A DNA stretch of 30,941 nucleotides, from NCBI GenBank assembly GCA_964353865.1, contig CAYGXJ010000074.1:1-30941 (forward strand). Direction: 5' to 3'. The stretch is from RBG-16-64-43 sp964353865 (GTDB lineage: Bacteria > Chloroflexota > Anaerolineae > Anaerolineales > RBG-16-64-43). Below, piece by piece: positions 6,853 to 15,906 of the stretch; position 1 is the first letter of the stretch, and every line of letters starts with the position of its first letter. The position numbers and the translations under genes are program-made. The notes below the pieces were generated by a model, which saw nothing but the letters and a program-made list of their open reading frames with translations, was not told the DNA's origin and did not search any database.

Positions 6853-8682
6853 ATGGGCTTTATTCTTGACGGACTCGAAACCGAGGCCTACGACCGGACC
6901 TACCGCGACTGGGATCTGACGCGGCGCGTGATCGGGTACTTTCGCCCGTTTCGCGCGCAGGTCGTACTCGTCGCGGCGACCCTGGCACTTAACTCGGTGG
7001 CAGGTTCGGGCGGGCCGATCATCATCTCGCGCTCGATCGACGTGTTGGCCGCCGACCCCTCTCTGCCGCGAATGGCGGCGCTGAGCGCGCTGGTATTGGC
7101 TGTAGGCGGCCTGGCCTGGGTGTGCAACTTCATCCAGCAGCGCATTTCGGCGCGGGTGATCGGAGATGTGGTGCTGCGTTTGCGGCAGGATGTCTTCGCC
7201 GCAACGGCCAGCCACGATCTCTCCTTCTTTGAGGAACATGCCTCGGGCAAGATCGTCAGCCGCATCACCTCCGACACCCAGGACTTCTCGGATGTGGTCT
7301 CGCTGGTGGTCAATCTCATCAGCCAGGTGTTGTTGGTGGGATTTCTGTTGGTGTGGCTGCTGCGGGTTCATGTGGGCCTCACGCTGCTGCTGCTTCTCAT
7401 GAGCCCCGTCGCGGCCGCGATTGCCCTCAGCTTCCGGCGCATTGCGCGGGCGGTCACCCAGCGTGCGCGGCGGGTGACGGCCAAGATTAATGCGCAAATC
7501 CAGGAATCGATCTCGGGGATCATGGTCGCTAAGGCCTTCCGCCAAGAGCACGCCATCTACCAGACGTTCGCGGCGAACAACCGCCAGGCCTATCGCGTCG
7601 GTTTGCAGCGCGGGCTCACGCTCGACACGATCTTCCCCGTCATGGGCATCGCCTCGGGTCTAGGTGTGGCGCTGCTCATCTACTTGGGCGGTTTGCGCGT
7701 GCACAGCGGAGCTATCTCTCCCGGCAACTGGTACCTCTACATGCAAGCGGTCAGCTTCTTCTGGTGGCCGCTGATGAACATCGCTTCGTTCTGGAGCCAG
7801 TTCCAGGATGGGCTTTCGGCGTCGGAGCGCGTCTTTGCGCTGATCGATGCCGAATCCAAAGTTGTTCAGCGCGGCGCCGAGCCGGTCGAGAAGGTTGCGG
7901 GCCGCATCACCTTCCGTCATGTGAGCTTTACCTACACGGGCAAGGAAACCGTATTGCGGGATTTCTCGCTCGACATTCGCGCCGGCGAAAGCCTCGCCCT
8001 GGTGGGGCATACCGGCGCGGGCAAGAGCTCGGTCGCCAATCTGATCGCCCGCTTCTACGAATACCAGGCGGGAGAGCTGCTGGTGGATGGGCGAGACATT
8101 CGACTTCTCAACTTGCGCGACTATCGCCGGCACATTGGGCTTGTGCCCCAGGATCCGTTTCTCTTCTCGGGGACGGTGCGCGAGAATATCCACTACGGGC
8201 GCGAGCAAGCTAGCCGCGCCGACATCGTGGCCGCGGCCGTGCGCATCAGCAACGGCGATTGGATCGCCGACTTGCCGGACGGTCTGGACAGCGATGTGGG
8301 CGAGCGCGGGGCGAATCTCTCGATGGGTCAACGGCAACTCGTGGCGCTGGCGCGCGTGTTGCTCAAGAACCCGTCGGTGCTGATTCTGGATGAGGCGACC
8401 GCGAGCGTGGATCCCTTCACCGAGGCGCAGATTCAAGAAGGGCTGGAACAGGTGCTGCGTGGCAGGACATCGATCGTGATCGCCCACCGCCTTTCGACCG
8501 TGAAGCGCGCCGACCGCATCGTGGTCATGGACCACGGCAGGATCATTGCCGAGGGAACCCACGAGGGCTTGATGGCGCAGGGTGGGCACTACGCGGAACT
8601 CTACAACATGTATTTCCGACACCAATCGTTGGAGGCCCTCAACCGACCCGTATGGCGAAGCGAAGGGAGCCCGGCCTCGTGA
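6853..8682 (+). CDS. ABC exporter half-transporter, subunit with canonical catalytic site
   Basis: A 609-residue partner of the preceding half transporter. After a short N-terminal region with YDRTYRDWDLTRRVIGYFRPF, six membrane spans cover about residues 35-325. The nucleotide-binding domain spans about 355-595. Walker A is GHTGAGKSS (Lys391), the signature is LSMGQRQLVALARVLL, and Walker B LILDEATASVD keeps the catalytic Glu514; the switch His is in IAHRLST. The signature carries Met for the usual second Gly. The composite site completed by this Walker B is expected to be the active one of the heterodimer, which would export a lipid, peptide or drug across the inner membrane (inference). 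Its stop codon overlaps the GTG start of the next gene, linking the exporter to that secreted protein. Confidence 0.9.
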   Translation: MGFILDGLETEAYDRTYRDWDLTRRVIGYFRPFRAQVVLVAATLALNSVAGSGGPIIISRSIDVLAADPSLPRMAALSALVLAVGGLAWVCNFIQQRISARVIGDVVLRLRQDVFAATASHDLSFFEEHASGKIVSRITSDTQDFSDVVSLVVNLISQVLLVGFLLVWLLRVHVGLTLLLLLMSPVAAAIALSFRRIARAVTQRARRVTAKINAQIQESISGIMVAKAFRQEHAIYQTFAANNRQAYRVGLQRGLTLDTIFPVMGIASGLGVALLIYLGGLRVHSGAISPGNWYLYMQAVSFFWWPLMNIASFWSQFQDGLSASERVFALIDAESKVVQRGAEPVEKVAGRITFRHVSFTYTGKETVLRDFSLDIRAGESLALVGHTGAGKSSVANLIARFYEYQAGELLVDGRDIRLLNLRDYRRHIGLVPQDPFLFSGTVRENIHYGREQASRADIVAAAVRISNGDWIADLPDGLDSDVGERGANLSMGQRQLVALARVLLKNPSVLILDEATASVDPFTEAQIQEGLEQVLRGRTSIVIAHRLSTVKRADRIVVMDHGRIIAEGTHEGLMAQGGHYAELYNMYFRHQSLEALNRPVWRSEGSPAS

Positions 8683-10241
8683 GCGAAGGCACCCGAGTGT
8701 CGTGGGCGCACAGTGTGATGACTGCGCTGCCGCTCTCCAACCGGCTGGCTGAAAGACCGTCGGTCAAAGGACGCGCGGGAGCACTGGGCACCTTCCCGCG
8801 CGTCGCCTTGGTCTGCGGCATGCTCGCAGCAATATGGAGTGGGACCCTACGGGTGGCTCGCGCCGACATTGCACCCCCTGAACAGCCGCCGGGGAGCAGC
8901 CTGGCTCCGGATGCCGAAATCACCCAGGTCGTCATGGTGTCGGAAGAAGTGCTGCTGCTCGTGCAGCCGACTCCATGGAATGGCGCACTTTCGGCAGAAG
9001 AGGAAGGGCGCGGCGTGACGCGCGATTGGGCCAAAGTCGAGGCGCACTTCGTGATGCGGAATGCCGGGGCGCAGAGCGAGCAGATGGCGGTGCGCTTCCC
9101 GCTGAGCGCGCCGCTCTACTACGAATCGTCCCCAAACGAGATCCACGGCTTGACGGTGCGCGTCGATGGACGCCCAGCCGCGACCCGGCGGATCGAGGCT
9201 CCGTTTGGTGGTGGGGGTATTACCGAAGACAGCCCGATCGGGTGGGGGGTCTTCGACGTCGACTTTCCGGTGGGGGCTGAGGTCCGCATCGACGTCGAGT
9301 ATCCCCTGCGGGCGACGGGCTATGCTAATCAGGAATCGCGCTTCGTCTACGTCTTGGGCACCGGCGCTGGCTGGCGAGGGGCCATCGGCCAGGCCGACAT
9401 CGGCCTGCGCTTGCCTTACCCGGCATCGATTGAGAACATCGTCGATTATGATGCGGGATGGATGACTTCTGGGTACCAGCTCGAGGGGTCCGAAGTCCGG
9501 TGGAGCTACGCGGACCTTGAGCCCGAGGCAGGCCAGGTTGTGACCGCAACTCTCGTGGCGCTGGATCTATGGCGCGCCGTAGTGAAAGCGGAGGCCGATG
9601 TGATTCCGCGGGCCGAGGATGGCGCGGCCTGGGGAGCGCTGGCCCGCGCGGCGAAGATCGCACTCTGCACTGAGAAAGGCTATTGGCCGCGACAGGACGC
9701 AGGCGCGCGGGTCTTGGCCGAACGCAGCCTGTCCGCCTATGAGAAGGCAACCGCTCTCGCTCCGGATGACGCTCGCTGGCACGCCGGCTACGCCGAACTT
9801 CTGGCAAAGCTCGTGACCAGCAGGGATGCCGGCGATCCGATGTTGGGGCGAGCCATCGTGCAGCTCAACGCCGCGCTCGAACTTGAGCCGACAAACGCCC
9901 AGGCACTGCAGGTTGTTGAGGACTTGCGTGGCCGCGCATCCATCGCACTCGAGCATTCGGCCTCCGGTGCCCGGGTGGTCATGATGACCTCCACGCCGAC
10001 CGTCAGTGTGCCCACAGCCGCCGCATCACATGCCATGGCGCCCTCGCGCGCTGCCACCCGCGAGGCAGCCACCTTCGGACCGACGGCGGCAACCACCACC
10101 CCGGAGTCCGCGCAGGCCAGCGGCAGGGGCGGGGGATGCCTCGGGTCAGTCGCGGCCATCGCTTTGGCCGCTCCCCTGCTCGCGGCCTTCTCCCGGCCCA
10201 GGCGACCAGCCGCGGGCGGCGGCAACCCCTCCGGACATTGA
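8679..10241 (+). CDS. Secreted protein with TPR-like region and C-terminal sorting-signal-like tail
   Basis: I do not recognise a named family. With the GTG at 8679 (GTGA overlap with the exporter stop, GGGAG about 9 nt upstream) the protein has 520 residues; an ATG at 8652 would extend it. A hydrophobic segment (VALVCGMLAAIW) ends in RVARADIAPP, a plausible signal-peptide site. A beta-rich region of about 230 residues follows, containing SRFVYVLGTGAGW and IGLRLPYPAS. A helical region with two TPR-like repeats (SAYEKATALAPDDARWHAGY and LNAALELEPTNAQALQVV) comes next, then a Ser/Thr/Ala/Pro-rich linker. The end is GGGCLGS, a hydrophobic helix of about 15 residues and the basic cluster RPRR. 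That three-part end resembles CTERM-type sorting signals. Translational coupling suggests its job is tied to the exporter. Confidence 0.7.
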   Translation: MSEGTRVSWAHSVMTALPLSNRLAERPSVKGRAGALGTFPRVALVCGMLAAIWSGTLRVARADIAPPEQPPGSSLAPDAEITQVVMVSEEVLLLVQPTPWNGALSAEEEGRGVTRDWAKVEAHFVMRNAGAQSEQMAVRFPLSAPLYYESSPNEIHGLTVRVDGRPAATRRIEAPFGGGGITEDSPIGWGVFDVDFPVGAEVRIDVEYPLRATGYANQESRFVYVLGTGAGWRGAIGQADIGLRLPYPASIENIVDYDAGWMTSGYQLEGSEVRWSYADLEPEAGQVVTATLVALDLWRAVVKAEADVIPRAEDGAAWGALARAAKIALCTEKGYWPRQDAGARVLAERSLSAYEKATALAPDDARWHAGYAELLAKLVTSRDAGDPMLGRAIVQLNAALELEPTNAQALQVVEDLRGRASIALEHSASGARVVMMTSTPTVSVPTAAASHAMAPSRAATREAATFGPTAATTTPESAQASGRGGGCLGSVAAIALAAPLLAAFSRPRRPAAGGGNPSGH

Positions 10242-10387
10242 ACTGCAGGCTCGCGCTAGTCTCGCCTGCCCGCAATGGATGCGAGCTGGCCGCCAAAGGC
10301 CGCCGGTTGCAGGGGAACGCAGAATCGCCCGACCGGTTTCGGCCGGCGTATGCCAGCCCCATTGAGAGGAGCTGTAGATCTTGTCCT

Positions 10388-11578
10388 ATGCTCGATCCGC
10401 TCGCCGTCTACCTGTTCGACTTGGATGGAGTGCTTATCAGCCCGGGTGGCTACAACGCGGCGCTGAAGGCAACCGTCAATCACTTTGCGCGCCGGATGGG
10501 GTTGGCGGAAGCCGCGCCCGACGACTCCGCCATCGAGACCTTTGCCGTGCAGGGCATCGGGCTCGAATGGGATTCGAGCGCGATCTGCCTGGGCGCTCTG
10601 ATGCTCGAGTTGTGGAAGGCCGATCGCGGGCTGAGGCTGGTCGGCGACTTGGCCCACATGCTCTCCGCGATCGCCGCGCGCCGCCCGGCACAACCGGCCA
10701 TCGACTACAAGGCATTGGCGCTTCGGGTTGCGCACGCCACGCCGTCCGGAGGGCACGCGCCGTCGGCGGCGTTACGCCTCCTTTCAGATGAGGCCAGCGC
10801 GCTTGAACGCGGGGATCGCGTGCGCGAGATGCAGGCTGCGCTGCGCCTGGTCCTGAGTGGCACGCGCGACGCAGGCACATCGCCGACGATGCGCGTCATC
10901 CAGCACTTCACGCTCGGCAGCTCGCTGTACACCGAGGTGTATGGACAGCCCGCGCAATTCGAGACAGCATCGCTTCTGCGCGAGTTCGACCGACCGACTC
11001 TGAGCGAGACGGAGAGTCGGGCACTTGAGTCGTCCATGCGCAGGGAGGGCTGTCGAGCGGCCGCCTACACGCTGCGTCTGTCGCGGCCGCTCGACGTTCC
11101 GACGAACGGGGCGGAGTTCGCGCCGGAGGCGGAAATCGCGCTCGAGACAGCGGGCATGGCGTGGTTGCCTCTTGTAGGGTATGGCCATGTGCGCTGGCTC
11201 GCGGCGCAGCATCAATGTGCGCCCGATGCCTTCGTCAAGCCATCCCCTGTCCACGCCCTTGCGGCAATCGGCCGCGCGGTGGGCGGCGGCGAACGTGAGT
11301 CTCTCGAGGCGGCATTTGACTTGTGGCACTCGGGGCAGGTGAATGAATCGCTGCTTGGGCTGAGTGAACGGCCACTGACCGTGCATGTGTTCGAAGACTC
11401 CGCGGCCAGTGTGCGGGGTGTGTGCAAGGCGGCCACGTTACTTTGCGCGTGTGGGTTCAAAGCTGAGTGCCGGGCCTATGGCATCGCCAGCAGCCCAGAG
11501 CGCGAAGCGGCGCTGCGCGAAAGTGGGATCGCCGTCTACAGTCGCCTCCAACCCGCACTTCGCGCGGCGGGCCTCTAG
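10388..11578 (+). CDS. HAD-superfamily-like protein with a large cap or insert
   Basis: The frame is open further upstream, but the family-like sequence starts at the ATG at 10388 (AVYLFDLDGV), with an AGGAG 16 nt upstream, rather far. The N-terminus has HAD motif I, D11-x-D13-G-V. Near the C-terminus AFVKPSPVHAL resembles motif III (catalytic Lys followed by Pro) and VHVFEDSAASVRG resembles motif IV (acidic pair). Between motif I and the motif III-like segment lie about 270 residues without recognised domains, far more than ordinary HAD caps. The total of 396 residues is long for a phosphatase of this type. A phosphotransfer or hydrolase reaction on an unknown substrate is plausible. The 146 nt between it and the secreted TPR gene make co-transcription possible but not certain. 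Confidence 0.65.
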   Translation: MLDPLAVYLFDLDGVLISPGGYNAALKATVNHFARRMGLAEAAPDDSAIETFAVQGIGLEWDSSAICLGALMLELWKADRGLRLVGDLAHMLSAIAARRPAQPAIDYKALALRVAHATPSGGHAPSAALRLLSDEASALERGDRVREMQAALRLVLSGTRDAGTSPTMRVIQHFTLGSSLYTEVYGQPAQFETASLLREFDRPTLSETESRALESSMRREGCRAAAYTLRLSRPLDVPTNGAEFAPEAEIALETAGMAWLPLVGYGHVRWLAAQHQCAPDAFVKPSPVHALAAIGRAVGGGERESLEAAFDLWHSGQVNESLLGLSERPLTVHVFEDSAASVRGVCKAATLLCACGFKAECRAYGIASSPEREAALRESGIAVYSRLQPALRAAGL

Positions 11579-11771
11579 TTCGCGGAATCGGACGGGTCTC
11601 GACCGAGCGTTCCCGCCGGGCGGCGATTCGCGCGTGGGGGTGCGATCCCGCGCCGGGAAGGGGAGCCGATTCTCCCAACGTGAGGGACAAATCAGGGCGC
11701 CGCTCGTCGTCACTCCCGGGAAAAGGCTCTTGGGACGAGGGCATGACGATTCGGGTACTGCCTCCATCGCT

Positions 11772-11777
11772 TATAAT
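11772..11777 (+). promoter_or_regulatory. Candidate -10 element of the Ca2+ ATPase gene
   Basis: A perfect TATAAT lies 35 nt before the ATPase ATG, a sensible distance for a short leader. The -35 position has only a poor match (TTCGGG, 16-nt spacing). The surrounding 234-nt gap after the HAD-like gene shows no reading frame of interest. Confidence 0.4.
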
Positions 11778-11812
11778 TCCTGAACCGACCCGCACTTCTA
11801 TCAGGATGACGA

Positions 11813-14644
11813 ATGACTGATATCGAGTCCTATCGACTTTCGACCGAACGCGTCGCGTCTGAGCTGCGCACGCACCTGGCCGCCGGGCTGACGCAAGAGC
11901 AAGCTCAGGAACGCTTCGGCGAGCGCGGCCCGAACGAGTTGGTGGAGCGCCCGCATCCGGGCTTTCTGCGCCTCTTGCTCGAGCAGTTCAACAATTTCCT
12001 GATCATCCTGCTCATTGTGGCCGCGATCATCTCGCTCGCGTTGGGGGAGGTCATCGACGCAATGGCCATTCTGGCCATCGTCGTGCTCAACGCGGTCCTG
12101 GGGGTTGTCCAAGAGTCGAAGGCGGAGCAGGCGCTGGCGGCGCTCAAGAAGATGGCGGCGCCGACAGCTCAGGTGATCCGTGACGGACGTCAGCAATCCA
12201 TTCCCGCGCGCGAACTTGTGCCGGGCGACATCGTGCTGCTGGAGGCGGGCAACTACGTGCCGGCGGACTTGCGCCTGATCGAGAGCGTCAATCTGAAGAT
12301 AGAGGAGGCTTCGCTCACGGGGGAGTCGGTGCCGTCTGAGAAGGATGCCGGGGTGGTGCTCGATGGCGATGCGCCGGTCGGAGACCGGCGCAACTCGGCC
12401 TTCATGAGCACCCTGGTCACCTACGGCCGTGGCAAAGGGCTGGTCACGGCCACCGGCATGCACACGCAGATCGGCCTGATCGCCGAGATGATCCAATCCT
12501 TCGAGGAGGAGCCCACTCCGTTACAGAGAAAGCTCGACCAGTTGGGGCGGACGCTTGGTATTTTTGCGCTCCTGGCCTGCGGGCTCATCTTCGGCATTGG
12601 CGTGTTTCGCGATACTGAGATTGGCGTGATCGCCACCCGCGGTATCGTGGAATACCTGGCGCGCTTCAGCGAGCAGCTGGTGGATCTCTTCATGACCGCA
12701 GTCAGCCTGGCCATCGCCGCTGTTCCGGAAGGATTGCCGGCGGTCGTGACCATCTGTCTGGCGCTTGGCATGCAGCGCATGGTAAGGCGTCACGCCCTTC
12801 TGCGGCGTCTGCCCGCCGTGGAGACACTGGGCAGTGCCACGGTCATCTGTTCCGACAAGACGGGCACCCTGACCCAGAATCAAATGACGGTCGTGCGCGG
12901 CTGGGCGGGGGGGCGTGTCTTCGAGGTGAGCGGGGAAGGCTACTCGCCCGAGGGGCGCTTCGAGATCGCGGGCATACCGTACGACCCGCGCACCGACCAA
13001 GCCAGCACTCTCTTGCTCGTCGGCGGCATGTTGTGCAACGACGCACGTCTCGAGGAGAGCGGCGAGGACGCGGGCAAGACCACCTGGCGCATGGTGGGCG
13101 ACCCCACGGAGGGCGCATTGGTGGTGGCCGCCGCCAAGGCGATGCTGTGGCGCGACGAAGTGGAGTTGCGGCTACCGCGGGTCAGGGAGATCCCCTTCGA
13201 CTCGGAGCGCAAGCGCATGACCACCATCCATCGCATCGATCAGGCCAGCCCCCTGGCCGCCGCTGCGGGCCTGGAGCACGCTCGGGCCGTGGCATTTGTC
13301 AAAGGCGCGCCAGGCATCCTGCTCGAGAACTGCACGCACCTCTTCGAAGAGGGGCGGGTGGTTGAGCTGAGCAGTGAACGCCGGGCGGAGATCGTGCGCG
13401 AGCACGATGCGATGGCCGGGAGTGCCTTGCGTGTGCTGGCGGTGGCCTACCGCGCACTCCCCGACGCGCCCGATGCGCCGGCCGCCGAGCGGCTGGAGCG
13501 GGAGATGACCTTTGTCGGTTTGATGGGCATGATCGACCCTCCGCGGCTTGAGGTCGCGGCTGCAGTGAAGCTGGCCAAGGGTGCCGGAGTGCGCAGCGTG
13601 ATGATCACCGGCGACGCCAAGGAAACCGCCGTGGCGGTGGCCAATGCTATTGGCCTCATCCCGCCCGGCGGGCAAGTGCTCACCGGCGCCGAGCTCGACC
13701 GCCTGAGCGATGCAGAGTTGGCCGGCAAGGTCGACCAGGTCACCGCGTACGCGCGAGTCTCGCCGCAGCACAAAGTCAGAATTGTGGAAGCCTTCAGGGC
13801 GCGCGGCCACGTGGTGGCCATGACGGGCGACGGCGTTAACGATGCGCCCGCGCTCAAGCGCGCCTCGATCGGTATCGCCATGGGCATCACCGGCACCGAC
13901 GTCTCGAAAGAGACGGCCGACATGGTGCTCACCGACGACAACTACGCCAGCATTGTTTCGGCCATCGAAGAGGGCCGAACGATCTACGCCAATATCCGCA
14001 AGTTCGTCTTCTATCTGATCTCGTGCAACATCGGGGAGGTCCTGCTGATCTTCTTCGCGATGCTGGCCGGGCTGCCGCTGCCGCTGCGGCCGATCCAGTT
14101 GTTGTGGCTCAACCTGGTGACCGACGGCGCGCCGGCCCTGGCTCTGGGCGTGGAGCGCGGCGATCCGGACGTGATGAAGCGCCGGCCGCGGCCCGTGGGC
14201 GAGCCGGTGATTAACCGGGAGATGCAGATAGGGGTGTTGGTGCAAGCGATCGTCATGACCGCGGCCGTGATGCTTTCCTTCTTGTACGGTCTGTGGGCCT
14301 ACCCGGACAACCTGGCCGAGGCGCAGACCGTGGCCTTCGCCACGCTGATCATGTCGGAACTCCTGCGTGCGTTCACTTCGCGCTCCGAACGGCACTCAAT
14401 CTTCTCGATCGGTTTTTTTACGAACCGCTGGATGGTGTGGGCGGTGGGCTCGTCCTTCGCCTTGCTGCTGGCGGTGATCTACGTGCCCTTCCTCGACCCG
14501 ATCTTTCAGACCGTGCCGCTCACCCTGCGCGATTGGTTGGTCATCACGCCGCTCATGCTCATGGCCGCGACCGCGGCCGAGATCACGAAGTGGTTTGTGC
14601 GCCGCTGGGCGCGCAAGGAGGAGCGGGAACTCGCCGGACAGTAG
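11813..14644 (+). CDS. Calcium-transporting P-type ATPase (P2A, SERCA/PMR1-like)
   Basis: A full-length 943-residue P-type ATPase. In order: the N-terminal cation-ATPase domain (GLTQEQAQERFGERGPNEL), the actuator TGES (T169), M4 with AAVPEGLPAV, the phosphorylation site CSDKTGTLT (Asp348), the nucleotide-binding domain with KGAPG, and the hinge TGDGVNDAP (from T671). M5 reads SCNIGEV and M6 NLVTDGAPALALG. These M4 Glu, M5 Asn/Glu and M6 Asn/Thr/Asp residues match the calcium ligands of SERCA, so Ca2+ export coupled to H+ entry is the best call; Mn2+ is possible. It has about ten spans and acts in the inner membrane. The ATG at 11813 follows an AGGA at a suitable distance. It stands alone, convergent with the aldo/keto reductase, with only 24 nt between stops. 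Confidence 0.93.
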   Translation: MTDIESYRLSTERVASELRTHLAAGLTQEQAQERFGERGPNELVERPHPGFLRLLLEQFNNFLIILLIVAAIISLALGEVIDAMAILAIVVLNAVLGVVQESKAEQALAALKKMAAPTAQVIRDGRQQSIPARELVPGDIVLLEAGNYVPADLRLIESVNLKIEEASLTGESVPSEKDAGVVLDGDAPVGDRRNSAFMSTLVTYGRGKGLVTATGMHTQIGLIAEMIQSFEEEPTPLQRKLDQLGRTLGIFALLACGLIFGIGVFRDTEIGVIATRGIVEYLARFSEQLVDLFMTAVSLAIAAVPEGLPAVVTICLALGMQRMVRRHALLRRLPAVETLGSATVICSDKTGTLTQNQMTVVRGWAGGRVFEVSGEGYSPEGRFEIAGIPYDPRTDQASTLLLVGGMLCNDARLEESGEDAGKTTWRMVGDPTEGALVVAAAKAMLWRDEVELRLPRVREIPFDSERKRMTTIHRIDQASPLAAAAGLEHARAVAFVKGAPGILLENCTHLFEEGRVVELSSERRAEIVREHDAMAGSALRVLAVAYRALPDAPDAPAAERLEREMTFVGLMGMIDPPRLEVAAAVKLAKGAGVRSVMITGDAKETAVAVANAIGLIPPGGQVLTGAELDRLSDAELAGKVDQVTAYARVSPQHKVRIVEAFRARGHVVAMTGDGVNDAPALKRASIGIAMGITGTDVSKETADMVLTDDNYASIVSAIEEGRTIYANIRKFVFYLISCNIGEVLLIFFAMLAGLPLPLRPIQLLWLNLVTDGAPALALGVERGDPDVMKRRPRPVGEPVINREMQIGVLVQAIVMTAAVMLSFLYGLWAYPDNLAEAQTVAFATLIMSELLRAFTSRSERHSIFSIGFFTNRWMVWAVGSSFALLLAVIYVPFLDPIFQTVPLTLRDWLVITPLMLMAATAAEITKWFVRRWARKEERELAGQ

Positions 14645-14668
14645 GCCGTGTGCACGTGGCTGCGCGAT

Positions 14669-15646
14669 CTACCAGGCGTAGGCCTCCGGCGCCGCGCCGC
14701 CCGGGCCGGGCCAAATCTCATCCAGGCGGGCAAGGGTCTCCGGCGCCAGCTGCAGGTTGAGCGCGCGCAGGCTGCCGGTGAGCTGGTCCATCGTGCGCGG
14801 GCCGATGATGGGTGCCGTGACCGCCGGGTTGGAGAGCAGCCAGGCCAGAGCCACATTAGCCGGGGCTTCGCCTAAGTCGCTGCACAACTTCTCGTAAGCC
14901 GCAAGCTGCGCGCGATTCTCCTGCAGCGCCTTGGTTCCCCGCTCGCTGCTGCGCCGCCCCTTGCCGTCCAGAGATGAAGACCCGGCGAGAGCTCCGCCGC
15001 TGAGCGGGCTCCAAGGGATCACGCCGAGCCCCAGCGCGCGGCACGCCGGCAACACTTCCAACTCGACGCTACGTGCTCTCAAGTTGTACAAGCTCTGCTC
15101 CGAAACCAGCCCCATGAAGTGCCGCGCGCGGGCTTCGGCCTGCGCCACCGCAATCTGCCATCCGGCAAAGTTGCTGCTGCCGACGTAAAGCACCTTGCCC
15201 GCCTGCACCAATTGCTCCATCGCCTGCCAGATTTCTTCCCACGGTGACTCGCGGTCGATATGATGCATCTGGTAGAGGTCGAGGTGGTCGGTCTGCAATC
15301 GGCGCAGGCTGCCTTCGCACGCGGCGCGAATGTGGTAGGCCGAAAGCCGGTGATCGTTGGGACCTTCGCCCATCTCCCCGTACACCTTGGTGGCCAAAAC
15401 CACCCGCTCGCGCCGACCGCCGCCCTGAGCGAACCAGCGCCCAAGTATATTCTCGGTCACGCCCTCGCCGCGCTTCCATCCGTAGACGTTCGCGGAATCG
15501 AAGAAGTTGATCCCGTGTTCGAGGGCCGCATCCATGATCTTGAAACTGTCGCCCTCGGAGGTGTGCGGGCCAAAGTTCATCGTTCCCAGGCAGAAGCGGC
15601 TCACTTTGAGTCCAGAGCGTCCGAGACTGGCATACTGCATTGTCAT
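14669..15646 (-). CDS. Aldo/keto reductase
   Basis: A 325-residue NADP-dependent oxidoreductase of the aldo/keto reductase superfamily. It starts MQYASLGRSGLKVSRFCLGT, and the catalytic residues are visible as Asp and Tyr in FFDSANVYGW, Lys in LATKVYG and His in YQMHHID. The cofactor-binding end reads LLSNPAVTAPIIGPRTMDQL. This subgroup (YajO/Gpr-like) usually reduces small aldehydes and ketones; the physiological substrate is unknown. The open frame continues upstream for about 95 more codons, but the ATG at 15646 has GGGAGG 6 nt upstream and gives the family's standard length. It is transcribed alone, divergent from the membrane protein gene at 15907. Confidence 0.92.
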   Translation of the reverse strand: MTMQYASLGRSGLKVSRFCLGTMNFGPHTSEGDSFKIMDAALEHGINFFDSANVYGWKRGEGVTENILGRWFAQGGGRRERVVLATKVYGEMGEGPNDHRLSAYHIRAACEGSLRRLQTDHLDLYQMHHIDRESPWEEIWQAMEQLVQAGKVLYVGSSNFAGWQIAVAQAEARARHFMGLVSEQSLYNLRARSVELEVLPACRALGLGVIPWSPLSGGALAGSSSLDGKGRRSSERGTKALQENRAQLAAYEKLCSDLGEAPANVALAWLLSNPAVTAPIIGPRTMDQLTGSLRALNLQLAPETLARLDEIWPGPGGAAPEAYAW

Positions 15647-15906
15647 CGCGGCCTCCCAGGTCCACCCCGGCCTCGGCGATAGGGCGCGGCCGGCACACGC
15701 CTCTTGGGATTCTACTCCCGCCGCCAGGTCGTTCGTCGGCGCATGGGCCTCGACCGAACGGGCAGGTTGCGCCCAACGCCAACCTGCAATAGACTTGAGT
15801 GAGATCCACCTGCGCCTGCGCGCACTATCGCGCCGATGTCGGCGCACAATGCGCGGACGCTTTTCTCGGTTTGGGCGCACGCCGTCTGCCCGCACGAGGA
15901 GGATTG

